Source: an uncultured Clostridia bacterium (lineage in GTDB: Bacteria; Bacillota; Clostridia; Christensenellales; Borkfalkiaceae). From it: a stretch of DNA of 52,560 nt. The notes beneath the pieces are model-generated. The model saw nothing but the letters and a program-made list of their open reading frames with translations. It was not told the DNA's origin and made no database searches. Made by a program: the position numbers and the translations under genes. How positions within the stretch are numbered: position 1 is the first letter of the stretch; each line of letters starts with the position of its first letter. The stretch spans positions 1-52,560 of the forward strand of contig CANQUD010000011.1 in the NCBI GenBank assembly GCA_947626935.1. Direction: 5' to 3'. Below are positions 26,738-35,207 of this stretch, piece by piece.

Positions 26738-28048
26738 TTAATTCGCCCACGTCAGAATGGCATCTGTTTCAAATTCGATGTAGTCCACATACATATCGTT
26801 GCTGAACGCTTCCGCCGTCTCGTGCCCGTCGGGCAGGAAGTGCATGTCGAAAACGTTGTCGCCCGCCTTGAGCTGCAGGTCGCAGATATAGAACCGCGTC
26901 CACTGCGTCCACATGTAGCTCTCGCCCGCGGGAAGGGAAAGATTGACGTCCTGCTCGGGAACGACGACCGTTCCGTTAAGCGTAAGACGGTAGCATCCTT
27001 TGAAATAGTGCGTCGGACGGGCGCCGCAGCAATAGATGAAGCGCACCGTGGCGTCCTTGCTTGAATTGATATGGAATTCCATTGCGCAGTTCCCCATGCC
27101 GCCGTTCGGATAGAAGCCCGTCACATACCAGCCGCCGCCCGTGGGGACGCCGTTTGCGCCGAGTTCCGCGCTCCCCGTGGAGAGTCCGCCCGAAAGAATG
27201 GCGTTTTCCGCCTCAAAGCGATAGGATTTCCTGTTTGCGTAGATCGTGTAGTCCGCACCGTCGTGCTTCCACGCTTCGTGCGTATCCATGCCCTCGACAT
27301 ACCCCGACAGGCGGTTGATGTTCTGCCCGAGGCAGACTGCGGGGACATTGGAAAGCAGTTTGCCGCACGCATACGGTCCGAGCAGCTGGGCAGCGACCGC
27401 ATTGCTCTCCACATACACATAGGCAAGATTGTTGTTGAGGAATGCCTCTTCCCCGACGCTCTCCGTCAACGAACCGATTATCATTGTCGTCACGGACGTG
27501 CAATTGGAAAACGCTCCGTAAGGGATCGAGGTCCCCTCGAACCGAACTTCCTTGAGGGCAGAGGGAATATAGAATGTCTCGTTCTCCTCTTCCGACTGTC
27601 CGAACACCTGCTTCACTTCCGCTGCGCCGACATAGTCAGCCTGCCCGAAGATGTAGCCGAACAGCCCCTTCTCTGCGGACGCACCCGCTTTCTGCCCCGT
27701 GAAGGGAATGGTCAGGGATCCGAGCGCCCTGCACCCGCGGAAAGCGTTTTTCCCGATGCTCTGCACGGTGGACGGGATGACCGCCTTCTCCGCCTTGATG
27801 CAGTTCTGGAACGCCCCTTCCGCGACCGCCGTCACGTCCCCGCCGTTGTAGGTCTCGGGCACGATCAGCTCCTTCGCCGACGGATCGGTGACGCCCGTCA
27901 CCGTGTATCCGCCTTCGGTCTGTTCAAAGACGAAGAGTCCCGTCTCCGCGGTCGTTTCGTCATCGCAGCCGACAAGGGCAGGGATGAACGCAGCCGCAAG
28001 AAACGCCGACGTGACCGTACAGAGAACCAGTTTCATTGCCTTGTTCAT
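26738..28048 (-). CDS. BspA-like LRR / CBM lipoprotein
   Basis: A 436-residue lipoprotein. ATG at 28048 follows GGAGGAAAAAAC; the longer frame to 28213 would read through the promoter. The lipobox is clear (ALVGC). Residues about 50-240 resemble BspA-type leucine-rich repeats (AEGAFQNC, GKNAFRGC, LGSLTIPF, YGAFSNCTSV). A C-terminal domain (about 275-430) starting RFEAENAILSGG and ending DMYVDYIEFE looks like a CBM6/CBM35 beta-sandwich. It is first in an operon with the multi-CBM lipoprotein (18-base gap) and GH3. Role: probable surface glycan or host binding. Confidence 0.82.
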   Translation of the reverse strand: MNKAMKLVLCTVTSAFLAAAFIPALVGCDDETTAETGLFVFEQTEGGYTVTGVTDPSAKELIVPETYNGGDVTAVAEGAFQNCIKAEKAVIPSTVQSIGKNAFRGCRALGSLTIPFTGQKAGASAEKGLFGYIFGQADYVGAAEVKQVFGQSEEENETFYIPSALKEVRFEGTSIPYGAFSNCTSVTTMIIGSLTESVGEEAFLNNNLAYVYVESNAVAAQLLGPYACGKLLSNVPAVCLGQNINRLSGYVEGMDTHEAWKHDGADYTIYANRKSYRFEAENAILSGGLSTGSAELGANGVPTGGGWYVTGFYPNGGMGNCAMEFHINSSKDATVRFIYCCGARPTHYFKGCYRLTLNGTVVVPEQDVNLSLPAGESYMWTQWTRFYICDLQLKAGDNVFDMHFLPDGHETAEAFSNDMYVDYIEFETDAILTWAN

Positions 28049-28108
28049 GTTTTTTCCTCCTTTTTTTCTCGAAAAGAGCCGCGCACATTGCGCCGTCTTA
28101 TCAAAAAA

Positions 28109-28137
28109 ACTATAATACACAGAAAAAACGCTGTCAA
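28109..28137 (-). promoter_or_regulatory. SigA promoter for the lipoprotein-GH3 operon
   Basis: On the minus strand a perfect TTGACA (28132-28137) is separated by 17 bases from TATAGT (28109-28114). It lies about 60 bases upstream of the BspA-like lipoprotein ATG. Confidence 0.88.
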
Positions 28138-28146
28138 GGTGGGTTT

Positions 28147-28176
28147 CGTAATCGTACCCTCTGACAGCGTATTCGT
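28147..28176 (-). promoter_or_regulatory. Candidate LytTR response-regulator binding site
   Basis: On the minus strand ACGAATACG (28168-28176) and ACGATTACG (28147-28155) form a direct repeat matching at 8 of 9 bases, 21 bases start to start with a 12-base gap, and 9 bases upstream of the -35 box. This is the geometry of LytTR/AgrA-type sites. The neighbouring LytTR regulator (29584-30312) is the natural candidate to bind here. Confidence 0.55.
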
Positions 28177-28222
28177 GAAAAAATTTATCGTGTTTTTTGA
28201 TAATTCCCGTCACTCATTGTTT

Positions 28223-29587
28223 TTATGTATCATCGTTTCGTTCAGATGGAACAGGAATCAGGATGCAGAGACTGAAAACTCCGTCCTTTGCGGTGATGCC
28301 CATTTCTCCCCCGTACTTTTCGACGATGAGACGAATGCTCTTGACGCCGAAGCCGTGCAGGTGATGGTCGGACTTCGTCGTCGCGGGCAAGCCGTTCACG
28401 AGCTTGAGATCCCCCGCGTAGGCGTTGTTCACATTCAGGGTGACGAACCCGTTCCGCTCGTAGAGAACAAGCCCGATGACGCGCTTCTCCGTCTCCTCTA
28501 CCTTGAGGACGGCTTCGATGGCGTTGTCGAGCGCATTCCCGAAGAGCGCATAGAGGTCGGAGTCGTTGACGAAAGAGATCTTCTTGCCGTCGGCGACACA
28601 GCTCATCGTGATGCCGTTCGCGACACAGCGGAGACTCTTCTCCGTCAGGATGATATCGAGCGCCTCGTTGCCCGTCCGCACCATCGCGTCATAGATGTGC
28701 ACCGACTGTTCGATCTCCTTCACGACGTCCTGCGGCAGTTGCTTGTTCGCGCCGATCGTGCGGATGAGATGCTTCATGTCGTGACACTTCTGGTTGATGA
28801 GATCGATGTTCTCCTTTGTGATCGCGTACTCTTCCGCCTTCATCTGCGCAAGCACCTTGACCGTCCCGAGTTCGTCCTCGAGCTTTCGTCTCAACGCCAG
28901 ACCGAACTGCACCATGAGGAGAAGGATACAGCAGAGACAATTATAAATGTAGATCATGAGACTGACGGGGAGAGAATCCTTCGTAGCCGCAAAGTCGCTG
29001 TGGACGAAGATCGCATTGAGGAAGATGTCGACGACAAGACCGACGCCCACGAGGAAGAGCATCTTGATGTTCTCGATCTTGAGGTCGCTCTCGCTTCCGA
29101 TCTTCACCCCGAACAGAAAATACGCCCCGCAATACACGACATAGCAGCAAAGCACGTAGACAGAGCCATAAAAGCAGTTCCAAAGCCATTGCATGCCGTC
29201 GAACTCCATGATCTCCGTCCCGTAGGAGCCGAGCAAAGGACTTGCATTATTCGTGATGAGGGTCAAAGCGAAGTTGGAAAACTCATATGCGCAATGTTGG
29301 ACGGTATAGGCGGCGATCCCGCAAAAGATCAGATTCTTCCATGATTCGGCGTAACAGAGTTTGGAGAGCGCGACCACGCACAGAAAGAGCGTAATGAAGA
29401 TCAAAGAGGTCAGCCAAGCGTTGCTCGGCGGGCTTCCGAAGAGCGCCGCGATCCCGAGGGAAAGGAGCATAAAGCCGAAAAAACGCAACCAGAAATACCG
29501 CCGTCTGCGCAGATGGCAGGCGAAGATGAACTCCGTGCCCCAGATTTCGAGCACGAAGAGAAGTCGGTTGACAAGGATGTTCGTCAT
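28223..29587 (-). CDS. GHKL sensor histidine kinase (AgrC/VirS type)
   Basis: A 454-residue membrane kinase. About six transmembrane segments occupy residues 1-230, then a dimerisation helix with the phospho-acceptor in CHDMKH (His269), and a GHKL ATPase domain with the N-box NALDNAIEA and G-box HGFGVKSI. It would sense an extracellular signal, often a peptide in this family, and phosphorylate the adjacent LytTR regulator. Its start overlaps the regulator's stop by 4 bases. No peptide precursor gene is evident nearby. Confidence 0.92.
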   Translation of the reverse strand: MTNILVNRLLFVLEIWGTEFIFACHLRRRRYFWLRFFGFMLLSLGIAALFGSPPSNAWLTSLIFITLFLCVVALSKLCYAESWKNLIFCGIAAYTVQHCAYEFSNFALTLITNNASPLLGSYGTEIMEFDGMQWLWNCFYGSVYVLCCYVVYCGAYFLFGVKIGSESDLKIENIKMLFLVGVGLVVDIFLNAIFVHSDFAATKDSLPVSLMIYIYNCLCCILLLMVQFGLALRRKLEDELGTVKVLAQMKAEEYAITKENIDLINQKCHDMKHLIRTIGANKQLPQDVVKEIEQSVHIYDAMVRTGNEALDIILTEKSLRCVANGITMSCVADGKKISFVNDSDLYALFGNALDNAIEAVLKVEETEKRVIGLVLYERNGFVTLNVNNAYAGDLKLVNGLPATTKSDHHLHGFGVKSIRLIVEKYGGEMGITAKDGVFSLCILIPVPSERNDDT

Positions 29588-30312
29588 TCCGAAAAAGGTT
29601 CCCCCGAAAGGTAAAAATTCATCTTCTGCAAAAATTCCTTGCGCTTGAGGTGGGAGATCTGCAGACGTTCGCCGTCCACGATCACGTCGAACTGGTCAAC
29701 TCCCTCCACATAGCGGAAGTTCACGAGATAGCAGCGGCTGCAGAGCGCGAAGGTGTAGCCCTTGAGTTCTTCCGAGACGCGCGTCATGCTTCCGAGGGTC
29801 ATAAAGTCCCCCTTCGTCGTATGGTAACAGAGAGTATGGTTCATGATCTCGACATACTTGATCGCCGAGACGGAGAGAAATTTTTCTCCACCGCCCTTCA
29901 GCATGATCTTGATGGTCTTATCCTGACGGGAGCCGAGCCGTACCATCGCCCGCTTGAGCTTGAGCGAGAAATTATAGTAAGTGACGGGCTTCACGATGAA
30001 GTCGAGCGCGTCCACGGAATACCCTTCCACCGCATACTGTGCAAGATTGGTCACAAAGATCACGATGACGTTCTTGTCCCGCTTCCTGAGCCGTTTCATG
30101 ATCTCCATTCCGTTCTCGTCCTTGAGATCGATGTCCATGAAGATCATATCGCCCGAGGAGTCGTACTCCTCCAGAAAACGTCTGCCGTCGTTGAAAGCTG
30201 TGACGGAAAATAACCTGCCGGTCTCTTCCGCAAACCTGTCGAGATAGCTGCGCAACAGCTCCTCCGCCTTGGGATCGTCCTCAACGATGATGATTTTCAA
30301 CAAATCAGCCAT
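29584..30312 (-). CDS. LytTR-family response regulator
   Basis: A 242-residue regulator: receiver domain (about 5-125) with acidic residues EDD, phospho-acceptor Asp60 in IFMDIDL and the conserved Lys in FIVKP, then a LytTR DNA-binding domain (about 135-235) with YVEIMNHTLCYHT and FALCSRCYLVN. ATG preceded by GGAGAAAAGAT. Co-transcribed with the kinase downstream. The direct repeat upstream of the lipoprotein operon promoter (28147-28176) is a likely target. Confidence 0.93.
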   Translation of the reverse strand: MADLLKIIIVEDDPKAEELLRSYLDRFAEETGRLFSVTAFNDGRRFLEEYDSSGDMIFMDIDLKDENGMEIMKRLRKRDKNVIVIFVTNLAQYAVEGYSVDALDFIVKPVTYYNFSLKLKRAMVRLGSRQDKTIKIMLKGGGEKFLSVSAIKYVEIMNHTLCYHTTKGDFMTLGSMTRVSEELKGYTFALCSRCYLVNFRYVEGVDQFDVIVDGERLQISHLKRKEFLQKMNFYLSGEPFSE

Positions 30313-30560
30313 ATCTTTTCTCCGTTTTCCGCTTTTCCCCGAAAAGTGTATACTTTCTTGAATATAGCATACCCCATTCTGCTTAAAATGTAAATATCTA
30401 TTTCGTAAACGGAACGTAAAATTTCGCCGATGTTCGATGCCGCTGTCCGCCCGTTCCCCTTTGCGCTTTCATGATGAAATTTGCCGCGCCGATTGGTCTA
30501 CATTTTCAGTATATCAAAAAACGACAAAAAAATCAAGAACGCAATTCCGAAAGATTTTAC
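30313..30560. other. Intergenic region upstream of the two-component genes
   Basis: About 250 bases without a credible gene. It should hold the promoter of the response regulator; AT-rich TATGCT/TATATT/TATACA motifs occur at 30346-30370 on the minus strand, but none has a convincing -35 partner. Short frames here lack ribosome sites. Confidence 0.5.
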
Positions 30561-30589
30561 AAAAAATCGGGACCCTTCTCGGATCCCGA
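30561..30589 (-). terminator. Intrinsic terminator after the zinc-ribbon gene
   Basis: On the minus strand a 9-bp GC-rich stem (TCGGGATCC with GGGTCCCGA, one G-T pair) with loop GAGAA is followed by six T residues, 30 bases after the stop of the 30619-30915 gene. Confidence 0.88.
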
Positions 30590-30618
30590 CCCTGTTTGCC
30601 TATTAAAATCATGTTTCA

Positions 30619-30915
30619 TCAAGAATTTTCATCTCTCAAAATTTGCCGTACACGGTCCAAATTTTTGTATCGGACGTAGAGCAGGTAATTTTCGAGCGGC
30701 AAGGCAAATTTGGAATTCACCCCCGTGCCGTACGGCATGAGCACGCAGTCGATTCCCTCGTTTTCCAAACTTTCTTTCAAGCTTTCGCCGAACATTCGAT
30801 CCACCCGTGCAACCAGACAAAAATCATCGTCGGTTACGGCTCGAAGCTTTTTCCGTCCGCATTTCGGGCATCTTTCTTCGCTGCAAACGACATTGCAACC
30901 CTCGCAAAAATTCAT
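30619..30915 (-). CDS. Zinc-ribbon / DUF2007-like small protein
   Basis: A 98-residue cytoplasmic protein. The N-terminus has four cysteines in zinc-ribbon spacing (CEGC...CPKCG, residues 4-19), followed by a domain with LVARVDRMFGESLKESLENEGIDCVLMPYG and VRYKNLDRVRQIL, similar to DUF2007 (putative signal-transducing) proteins. It overlaps the end of the upstream gene by 4 bases (ATGA type), so the two form an operon. Function unknown. Confidence 0.75.
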   Translation of the reverse strand: MNFCEGCNVVCSEERCPKCGRKKLRAVTDDDFCLVARVDRMFGESLKESLENEGIDCVLMPYGTGVNSKFALPLENYLLYVRYKNLDRVRQILRDENS

Positions 30916-31751
30916 CCTATCACCCTTACAATGTATTCCAACATACTCAATTCCCGCTCAACTTGCTTATAATAGTCGCTTTGCAGAAACTGCGGCGCGA
31001 ATTTTTCCCTGTCGTTGATCGCTTCGTTCGGCGTCTTGGGAATGGGAAGCGGTTGCAGGTCGGCAAAACTTTTTAGGGGAATGAGGACGGAATAGGTCTT
31101 TTCGGTCAGGTAGTTCTTTGCGATCTGCCGAAACTTCTGGAAGTCACACGACTGCGACGGCTTCATGTAGAAATAATAGTGTACCCTTTCATCGACATAC
31201 CAGCACAGTTCGCGGAGAATGCGGATCTCTTGTTTCAGCTCCTTTTTTGCCTTGTTCTTCAAGCCAAATGCGATCTTTTGCATCTGCCCGTAGAGCGGCA
31301 TCTTTTTGACGGTATCGTTTACGGCAGATAAAACCGCGTCTTTGAGGCTGTCGTCCACCTCCGCCATGTGGTACAGCGAAAAGACCTCGTGCGAGACACA
31401 GGAAAACAGGCATTTTTCGCCTTGAAACAGGGCTAAATTTTCGAGCAAGGGCGGTTCGCCCCCGAACATGCAGGTAAGGCTTTCGTCGAGAATGTGCTTT
31501 TTGAGCGGCTCGGTCAGTTGAAAGCGGAACAGAGTCCCCCGCATCCCGTTGTCGTTCTCATCATGACGGCAATCCAGAAAGGCGGGAATGATATCTTCAT
31601 ATTGTGTGCCATATAAATCGTAAATTTCTTTCAGCCCGTAAATATCGCTGCCCAAAAATTGAGCGGTATCACAGACGGACAGCACCGTTTTCGCAACGCT
31701 TTGCTTTACTTCCTCAAACTGCGTGTAACAAGGGATTTCTTCAAAATACAT
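30912..31751 (-). CDS. Hypothetical cytoplasmic protein
   Basis: A 279-residue protein of unrecognised family. ATG at 31751 has GGAGAGATC upstream; the longer frame reading back to 31853 crosses a terminator-like repeat. No signal peptide or membrane segment. Features are several cysteines, a basic helix at the middle (KNKAKKELKQEIRILRELCWYVDERVHYYFY) and an aromatic-rich C-terminal half. The downstream overlapping zinc-ribbon gene suggests a linked function. Confidence 0.7.
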   Translation of the reverse strand: MYFEEIPCYTQFEEVKQSVAKTVLSVCDTAQFLGSDIYGLKEIYDLYGTQYEDIIPAFLDCRHDENDNGMRGTLFRFQLTEPLKKHILDESLTCMFGGEPPLLENLALFQGEKCLFSCVSHEVFSLYHMAEVDDSLKDAVLSAVNDTVKKMPLYGQMQKIAFGLKNKAKKELKQEIRILRELCWYVDERVHYYFYMKPSQSCDFQKFRQIAKNYLTEKTYSVLIPLKSFADLQPLPIPKTPNEAINDREKFAPQFLQSDYYKQVERELSMLEYIVRVIG

Positions 31752-31851
31752 GATCTCTCCGCAAAGTTCCCGTTTATCATTTTTATTCCACCATAGTTTA
31801 GCACATACGAAAAGAAATTGCAAGAATCCCGCCGCAATTGCTCCTCTTTCC

Positions 31852-31906
31852 AAAAAGCACAGCCCTTGCTATTCGGCAAGGGCTTGCAAAATGCGTCGCG
31901 TTGCGA
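31852..31906 (-). repeat. Copy of the tRNA-Arg terminator repeat
   Basis: A 55-base element matching 33288-33342 at 53 positions: a 9-bp stem AGCCCTTGC/GCAAGGGCT, a poly-A side giving a T-run on the minus strand, and a TCGC/GCGA mini-palindrome. Here it lies between the AT-rich lipoprotein and the next minus-strand gene, and can terminate minus-strand transcription. Confidence 0.85.
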
Positions 31907-31914
31907 TTTGATAC

Positions 31915-31956
31915 ACAAACTCAACTTGATTTGAAGCGAGTTAGGTTGAGTTTTTG
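31915..31956. terminator. Possible terminator after the AT-rich lipoprotein
   Basis: Inverted AACTCAAC...GTTGAGTT arms with a ~19-base loop and a T-run on the plus strand; on the minus strand it follows the lipoprotein stop by about 30 bases. Long loop, so moderate support. Confidence 0.4.
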
Positions 31957-31985
31957 CTTATATTATTGCTATTACGCCAGAGTCT

Positions 31986-32912
31986 TTACTCATAAAGCAA
32001 AATATTCGGGTCTGACCATATTGCAGAAATTTGAGTTTTTGTCTTGCTAAAAAGTTCAGCGGCTTCAGCAAATATTGTTTCGGTAAATCTATCACCTTGA
32101 TATTTGCCCGTAATGTCGTCATAATAATCATATCGGGCATCTATCCATTGCTTTATGTATTTTTTTTGAGCAGTTGTCAATTTAGAATAATCTGTCGCCG
32201 CGATTTTTTCTTCAGTAGTCAAATACGGTACAGTTACGGAATAAGTTATTTCTAATGTTTTTGTCCCATTAACTTGTTTTACGTTTTCTCCCAAAACAAA
32301 CTCGCCATGTGCTCCAAGAATATCCTTTACCCCTTGTGTCTGATTTTCAAAATCTGCAAATCCGACTGATAAAGAATAAGTCCCATCGGCTAAGTCTTCT
32401 CCAAATGTGAATGCCTGATGACTAAAATACCATGTTTGCTTTTCAAGCGTTATTTCTTTTGAGGAGTTGTACCCATTCCCGCTTAATGACACTTTAAGAA
32501 TCGTTCCAGCAGGCAAATTGGTTTGAATGTGAAATCCATAATGAGAAGTTTGTTGCAGTGTCAATTCAGGAACAAATCCAACCGTAACTTTTATTGTTTC
32601 CGTCGTTCTTCCGACCGTTACCATGACCTCACATTCTCCATATGATACCCCCTTTATAGTGGCAAAGACATAATCCGACAACGAGCCGGTTCCTCTTTGT
32701 GATGAAGAAATTTTAGCAACATTTTCATCAGAAGATTTTATCTCAAAATTCTTGCCCGCGATAAAACTAAATCCCTCATATTGATCCACACAAACTTCAA
32801 TTTCTGTTTCAGATAATTCTATGTCTACACTTCCGCAAGCCACCGACCCTATCATCATTGGCAGAAGTAAACACAAGGAAAATATCATACTCAGAGTTTT
32901 TCTTTTTATCAT
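31986..32912 (-). CDS. AT-rich lipoprotein with Big2-like domain
   Basis: A 308-residue secreted lipoprotein. ATG at 32912 has GGAGG five bases upstream; an earlier GTG at 32924 lacks this. The lipobox is GSVACG. Residues about 25-95 look like a bacterial Ig-like Big2 domain (SSDENVAKISSS...ISYGECEVMVTVG type pattern), followed by a beta-rich region and a C-terminal helical part. The gene is visibly richer in A+T than its neighbours and has T/A-ending codons, which suggests acquisition by transfer. It is flanked by terminators on both sides and stands alone. Function unknown. Confidence 0.78.
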   Translation of the reverse strand: MIKRKTLSMIFSLCLLLPMMIGSVACGSVDIELSETEIEVCVDQYEGFSFIAGKNFEIKSSDENVAKISSSQRGTGSLSDYVFATIKGVSYGECEVMVTVGRTTETIKVTVGFVPELTLQQTSHYGFHIQTNLPAGTILKVSLSGNGYNSSKEITLEKQTWYFSHQAFTFGEDLADGTYSLSVGFADFENQTQGVKDILGAHGEFVLGENVKQVNGTKTLEITYSVTVPYLTTEEKIAATDYSKLTTAQKKYIKQWIDARYDYYDDITGKYQGDRFTETIFAEAAELFSKTKTQISAIWSDPNILLYE

Positions 32913-33154
32913 AAAAACCTCCACACTCCCTTAATATTATATCATGCGCAACTATCCTTTTCAAGCATTTCATAAATTATTTCTTAAAATGTCATTTTGC
33001 GGGTACTTGACTAAAATGAGCGCACCGCTACGCTCCTCGTGCCGCCCCTCGACGCCATAAAGGACGCAGGAAATCCCCGCTTGGGCGCGGCGCACAATTA
33101 ACCATTGAGAATGGTCAATCGGCAGGCAGGAACAATGTCCCTGCAATTTTTACC

Positions 33155-33192
33155 AAGCGAAAAAAGAAGGCAAATGCCTTCTTTTTTCGCTT
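33155..33192. terminator. Strong bidirectional hairpin
   Basis: A perfect 18-bp stem (AAGCGAAAAAAGAAGGCA and complement) with a 2-base centre and T-runs at both flanks. No gene ends directly at it; it may insulate the tRNA-Arg unit from the lipoprotein. Confidence 0.7.
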
Positions 33193-33231
33193 AGTGCACC
33201 ACGACCGACATAATTCAAACCATTATTAGGG

Positions 33232-33271
33232 TTCCCAAAAAAGATTTGCCCAGCAAAGATTTTTTTGGGAA
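33232..33271. terminator. AT-rich hairpin
   Basis: Arms TTCCCAAAAAA and TTTTTTGGGAA (33232-33242 and 33261-33271) with an 18-base loop, in the same terminator cluster. Confidence 0.5.
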
Positions 33272-33287
33272 AAGGAGCAACCGACGT

Positions 33288-33342
33288 AAAAAGCACAGCC
33301 CTTGCTTTTCAGCAAGGGCTTGCAAAATGCGTCGCGTTGCGA
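33288..33342 (-). terminator. Intrinsic terminator of tRNA-Arg (repeat copy)
   Basis: On the minus strand the stem AGCCCTTGC/GCAAGGGCT with loop TGAAAA is followed by GTGCTTTTT, starting about 25 bases after the tRNA 3' end. The whole 55-base element recurs at 31852-31906. Confidence 0.88.
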
Positions 33343-33344
33343 CG

Positions 33345-33421
33345 TGGTGCGCCGTAAGGAACTCGAATCCCTAGCCTTTGGTTCCGTAGACCAACGCTCT
33401 ATCCAATTGAGCTAACGGCGC
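33345..33421 (-). tRNA. tRNA-Arg (anticodon ACG)
   Basis: The minus strand folds as a class I tRNA: acceptor GCGCCGT/ACGGCGC, D-arm TAGCTCAATTGGATAGAGC, anticodon arm TTGGT-CTACGGA-ACCAA with ACG at its centre, T-arm AGGGATTCGAGTTCCTT and encoded CCA (33345-33347). ACG (read as ICG) decodes CGN arginine codons. It has its own promoter upstream and a terminator downstream. Confidence 0.96.
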
Positions 33422-33445
33422 ATATTCACTTTTAATGACTTGATT

Positions 33446-33474
33446 ATTATATCCCCTTCTTTGCCATTTGTCAA
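33446..33474 (-). promoter_or_regulatory. SigA promoter of tRNA-Arg
   Basis: On the minus strand perfect TTGACA (33469-33474) and TATAAT (33446-33451) separated by 17 bases, about 25 bases upstream of the tRNA 5' end. Confidence 0.93.
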
Positions 33475-33571
33475 CGTTTTTTATGCGGTAATTCAAGAAA
33501 TTTTCCTCTCGCCTGTGACAGATCTTTCTATCCTGTCACGCGAAGCTCCCGACCGACGTTTTTCCCGCTTT

Positions 33572-33616
33572 CCCGACAAAATCAGACCTTTCTCTCTCCC
33601 CCAAGCCCCTTATAAT
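33572..33616 (+). promoter_or_regulatory. Candidate spoIIG promoter with 0A-like box
   Basis: A perfect TATAAT (33611-33616) lies 19 bases before the spoIIGA start codon. CCCGACAAA (33572-33580) matches the reversed Spo0A box TTCGACAAA at 7 of 9 bases. No good -35 at 17 bases is seen. Known spoIIG promoters use Spo0A at a badly spaced -35, so this fits but is not strong. Confidence 0.4.
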
Positions 33617-33634
33617 GTGCCTACGGAGCGATCG

Positions 33635-34474
33635 ATGGAAGTCTATGTGGAATACGCGATTGCGGAAAATTTCATCCTCGACTTGCTCCTCTTGTTCCTC
33701 GCTATCAAGTGTGCAAGGGCGAAAACGGGATGCGTTCGGCTCCTCTTTGCGGCAGCGGTCGGAGCTGCGGAAGCCTTCGTCTTTCCCCTCTTTTCGCTCC
33801 CTCTTGCGCTCGCCTATCTTGTGAAGTTCCTCGGCGGCGCCGTTCTCCCCCTTCTCGCTGTCAAAAAGGGAACGAAAAAGACCTGTTTCTTTGCAATCGC
33901 CGCGTTCTTTGCCCTGACGTTTGCGCTCGGTGGACTGCTCACCGCCGCTTACTCCTTCTTTGACGTCCCCTATGTCGAGGGAAACGGCTATCTCGTGGAA
34001 AAAGCCCCGATCGGGTTGATCGTGGGCGGTGCGGGACTCTTCTTTGTCGCCGTGTTCCTTCTGTCGCGAAGTTTCTACCGCTACAGAAGTCTCATCAAAA
34101 ACTTGTTCACGGTGGAAGTCGGCAATGGCGGACGCACGCTTACCCTGCAAGCGCTTGCCGACACGGGAAACGGTCTCTCCTTCCGCGGACGTCCCGTCAA
34201 TGTCCTGTCTCCGCCCGCCGCGCTCCTTCTTTTCAGGAAGGAAAGCGCCCCGCTCGGCATGATCGCCGTCGAGACGGTGAACGGCGTCAGGGAAAGTCCC
34301 GTGTTCGCCTGCGATACCTTCAAGATCGGCAAAAAAACGTACGAAAATGCCCTCTTTACGACGGGTGAAGTCAGGTCAAAGGCATATCAGATCATCTTAC
34401 ATACATCTTATCTGGAGGAGAACCATGAAGCTCTTGGAGAGCCTGCAAAAGTGGCTGCTGAAGATAAAAGGTGA
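33635..34474 (+). CDS. spoIIGA: Sigma-E processing peptidase SpoIIGA
   Basis: A 279-residue membrane aspartic protease. About five hydrophobic segments (8-28, 35-55, 57-76, 83-105, 125-145) are followed by a C-terminal protease domain with the catalytic ALADTGNG motif (Asp176). It processes pro-sigma-E in the mother cell after a signal from the forespore. ATG at 33635 follows CGGAG. The 3' end overlaps sigE by 50 bases, and the order spoIIGA-sigE-sigG is the classical Firmicute arrangement. Confidence 0.95.
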   Translation: MEVYVEYAIAENFILDLLLLFLAIKCARAKTGCVRLLFAAAVGAAEAFVFPLFSLPLALAYLVKFLGGAVLPLLAVKKGTKKTCFFAIAAFFALTFALGGLLTAAYSFFDVPYVEGNGYLVEKAPIGLIVGGAGLFFVAVFLLSRSFYRYRSLIKNLFTVEVGNGGRTLTLQALADTGNGLSFRGRPVNVLSPPAALLLFRKESAPLGMIAVETVNGVRESPVFACDTFKIGKKTYENALFTTGEVRSKAYQIILHTSYLEENHEALGEPAKVAAEDKR

Positions 34475-35132
34475 AAACATTGTCCACTATCTCTGTGGGA
34501 GCGAAGCGCTTCCGCTCCCCCTCTCGCAGGAAGAAGAGAGCGAAATGCTTGCAAAGCTCGAGAGCGGGACGGATGCGGAACAGGTCCGCGCGAAGCTCAT
34601 CGAGCACAACCTTCGTCTCGTCGTCTACATCTCCCGCAAGTTCGAAAACACGGGCGTGGAACCCGACGACCTCATCTCGATCGGCACGATCGGTCTCATC
34701 AAGGCGATCAACTCCTTCCGCACGGATAAAAATATCAAACTCGCGACCTACGCCTCGCGGTGCATCGAGAATGAGATCCTCATGTATCTGCGCCGCACGG
34801 TGAAGCTGAAGAGCGAGATCTCCTTCGACGAACCTCTCAATACTGACTTTGAAGGCAATGAACTGCTCCTCTCCGACGTCCTCGGGACGGACAGCGACAC
34901 CGTTTATGGCGGTGTGGAATCGAGCGTCGAGAAGGAACTCCTGAAGGAGGCGCTCCTGAAACTCCCCGAACGGGAGCGGAAGATCATGTACATGCGCTTC
35001 GGACTCGGCGGAAAGGACGAAATGACACAAAAGGACGTCGCTGACGCGCTCGGGATCTCGCAAAGCTACATTTCCCGTCTTGAAAAGAAGATCATTGAAC
35101 GGCTGAAGAAGGAAATTTCCAAGCTCGTATAA
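34425..35132 (+). CDS. sigE: Sporulation sigma factor SigE
   Basis: A 235-residue sigma-70 family factor for early mother-cell gene expression. The short N-terminal pro-sequence (residues 1-27) is the SpoIIGA target. Region 2 has [17 protein letters not shown] and [13 protein letters not shown]; region 4 has [15 protein letters not shown] and the helix-turn-helix [15 protein letters not shown] at 34425 with GGAGGAGAACC. It starts inside the end of spoIIGA. Confidence 0.97.
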   Translation: MKLLESLQKWLLKIKGENIVHYLCGSEALPLPLSQEEESEMLAKLESGTDAEQVRAKLIEHNLRLVVYISRKFENTGVEPDDLISIGTIGLIKAINSFRTDKNIKLATYASRCIENEILMYLRRTVKLKSEISFDEPLNTDFEGNELLLSDVLGTDSDTVYGGVESSVEKELLKEALLKLPERERKIMYMRFGLGGKDEMTQKDVADALGISQSYISRLEKKIIERLKKEISKLV

Positions 35133-35207
35133 TTTTTTGCCGATTCCAGATACTTTTATCTCCGAGAAGTTTTTACATAAGGGCAAAGGCTCCTTTGGAG
35201 GTGAAAG

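Larger units (their letters stand above)
32925..33344. other. Terminator-rich intergenic region
   Basis: About 420 bases without a gene. It holds three hairpins with A/T tracts (33155-33192, 33232-33271 and 33288-33320) and a GC-rich stretch at 33015-33100 that resembles decayed dispersed repeat (CGCTACGCTCCTCGTGCC). No reading frame with a ribosome site is seen. Confidence 0.6.
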
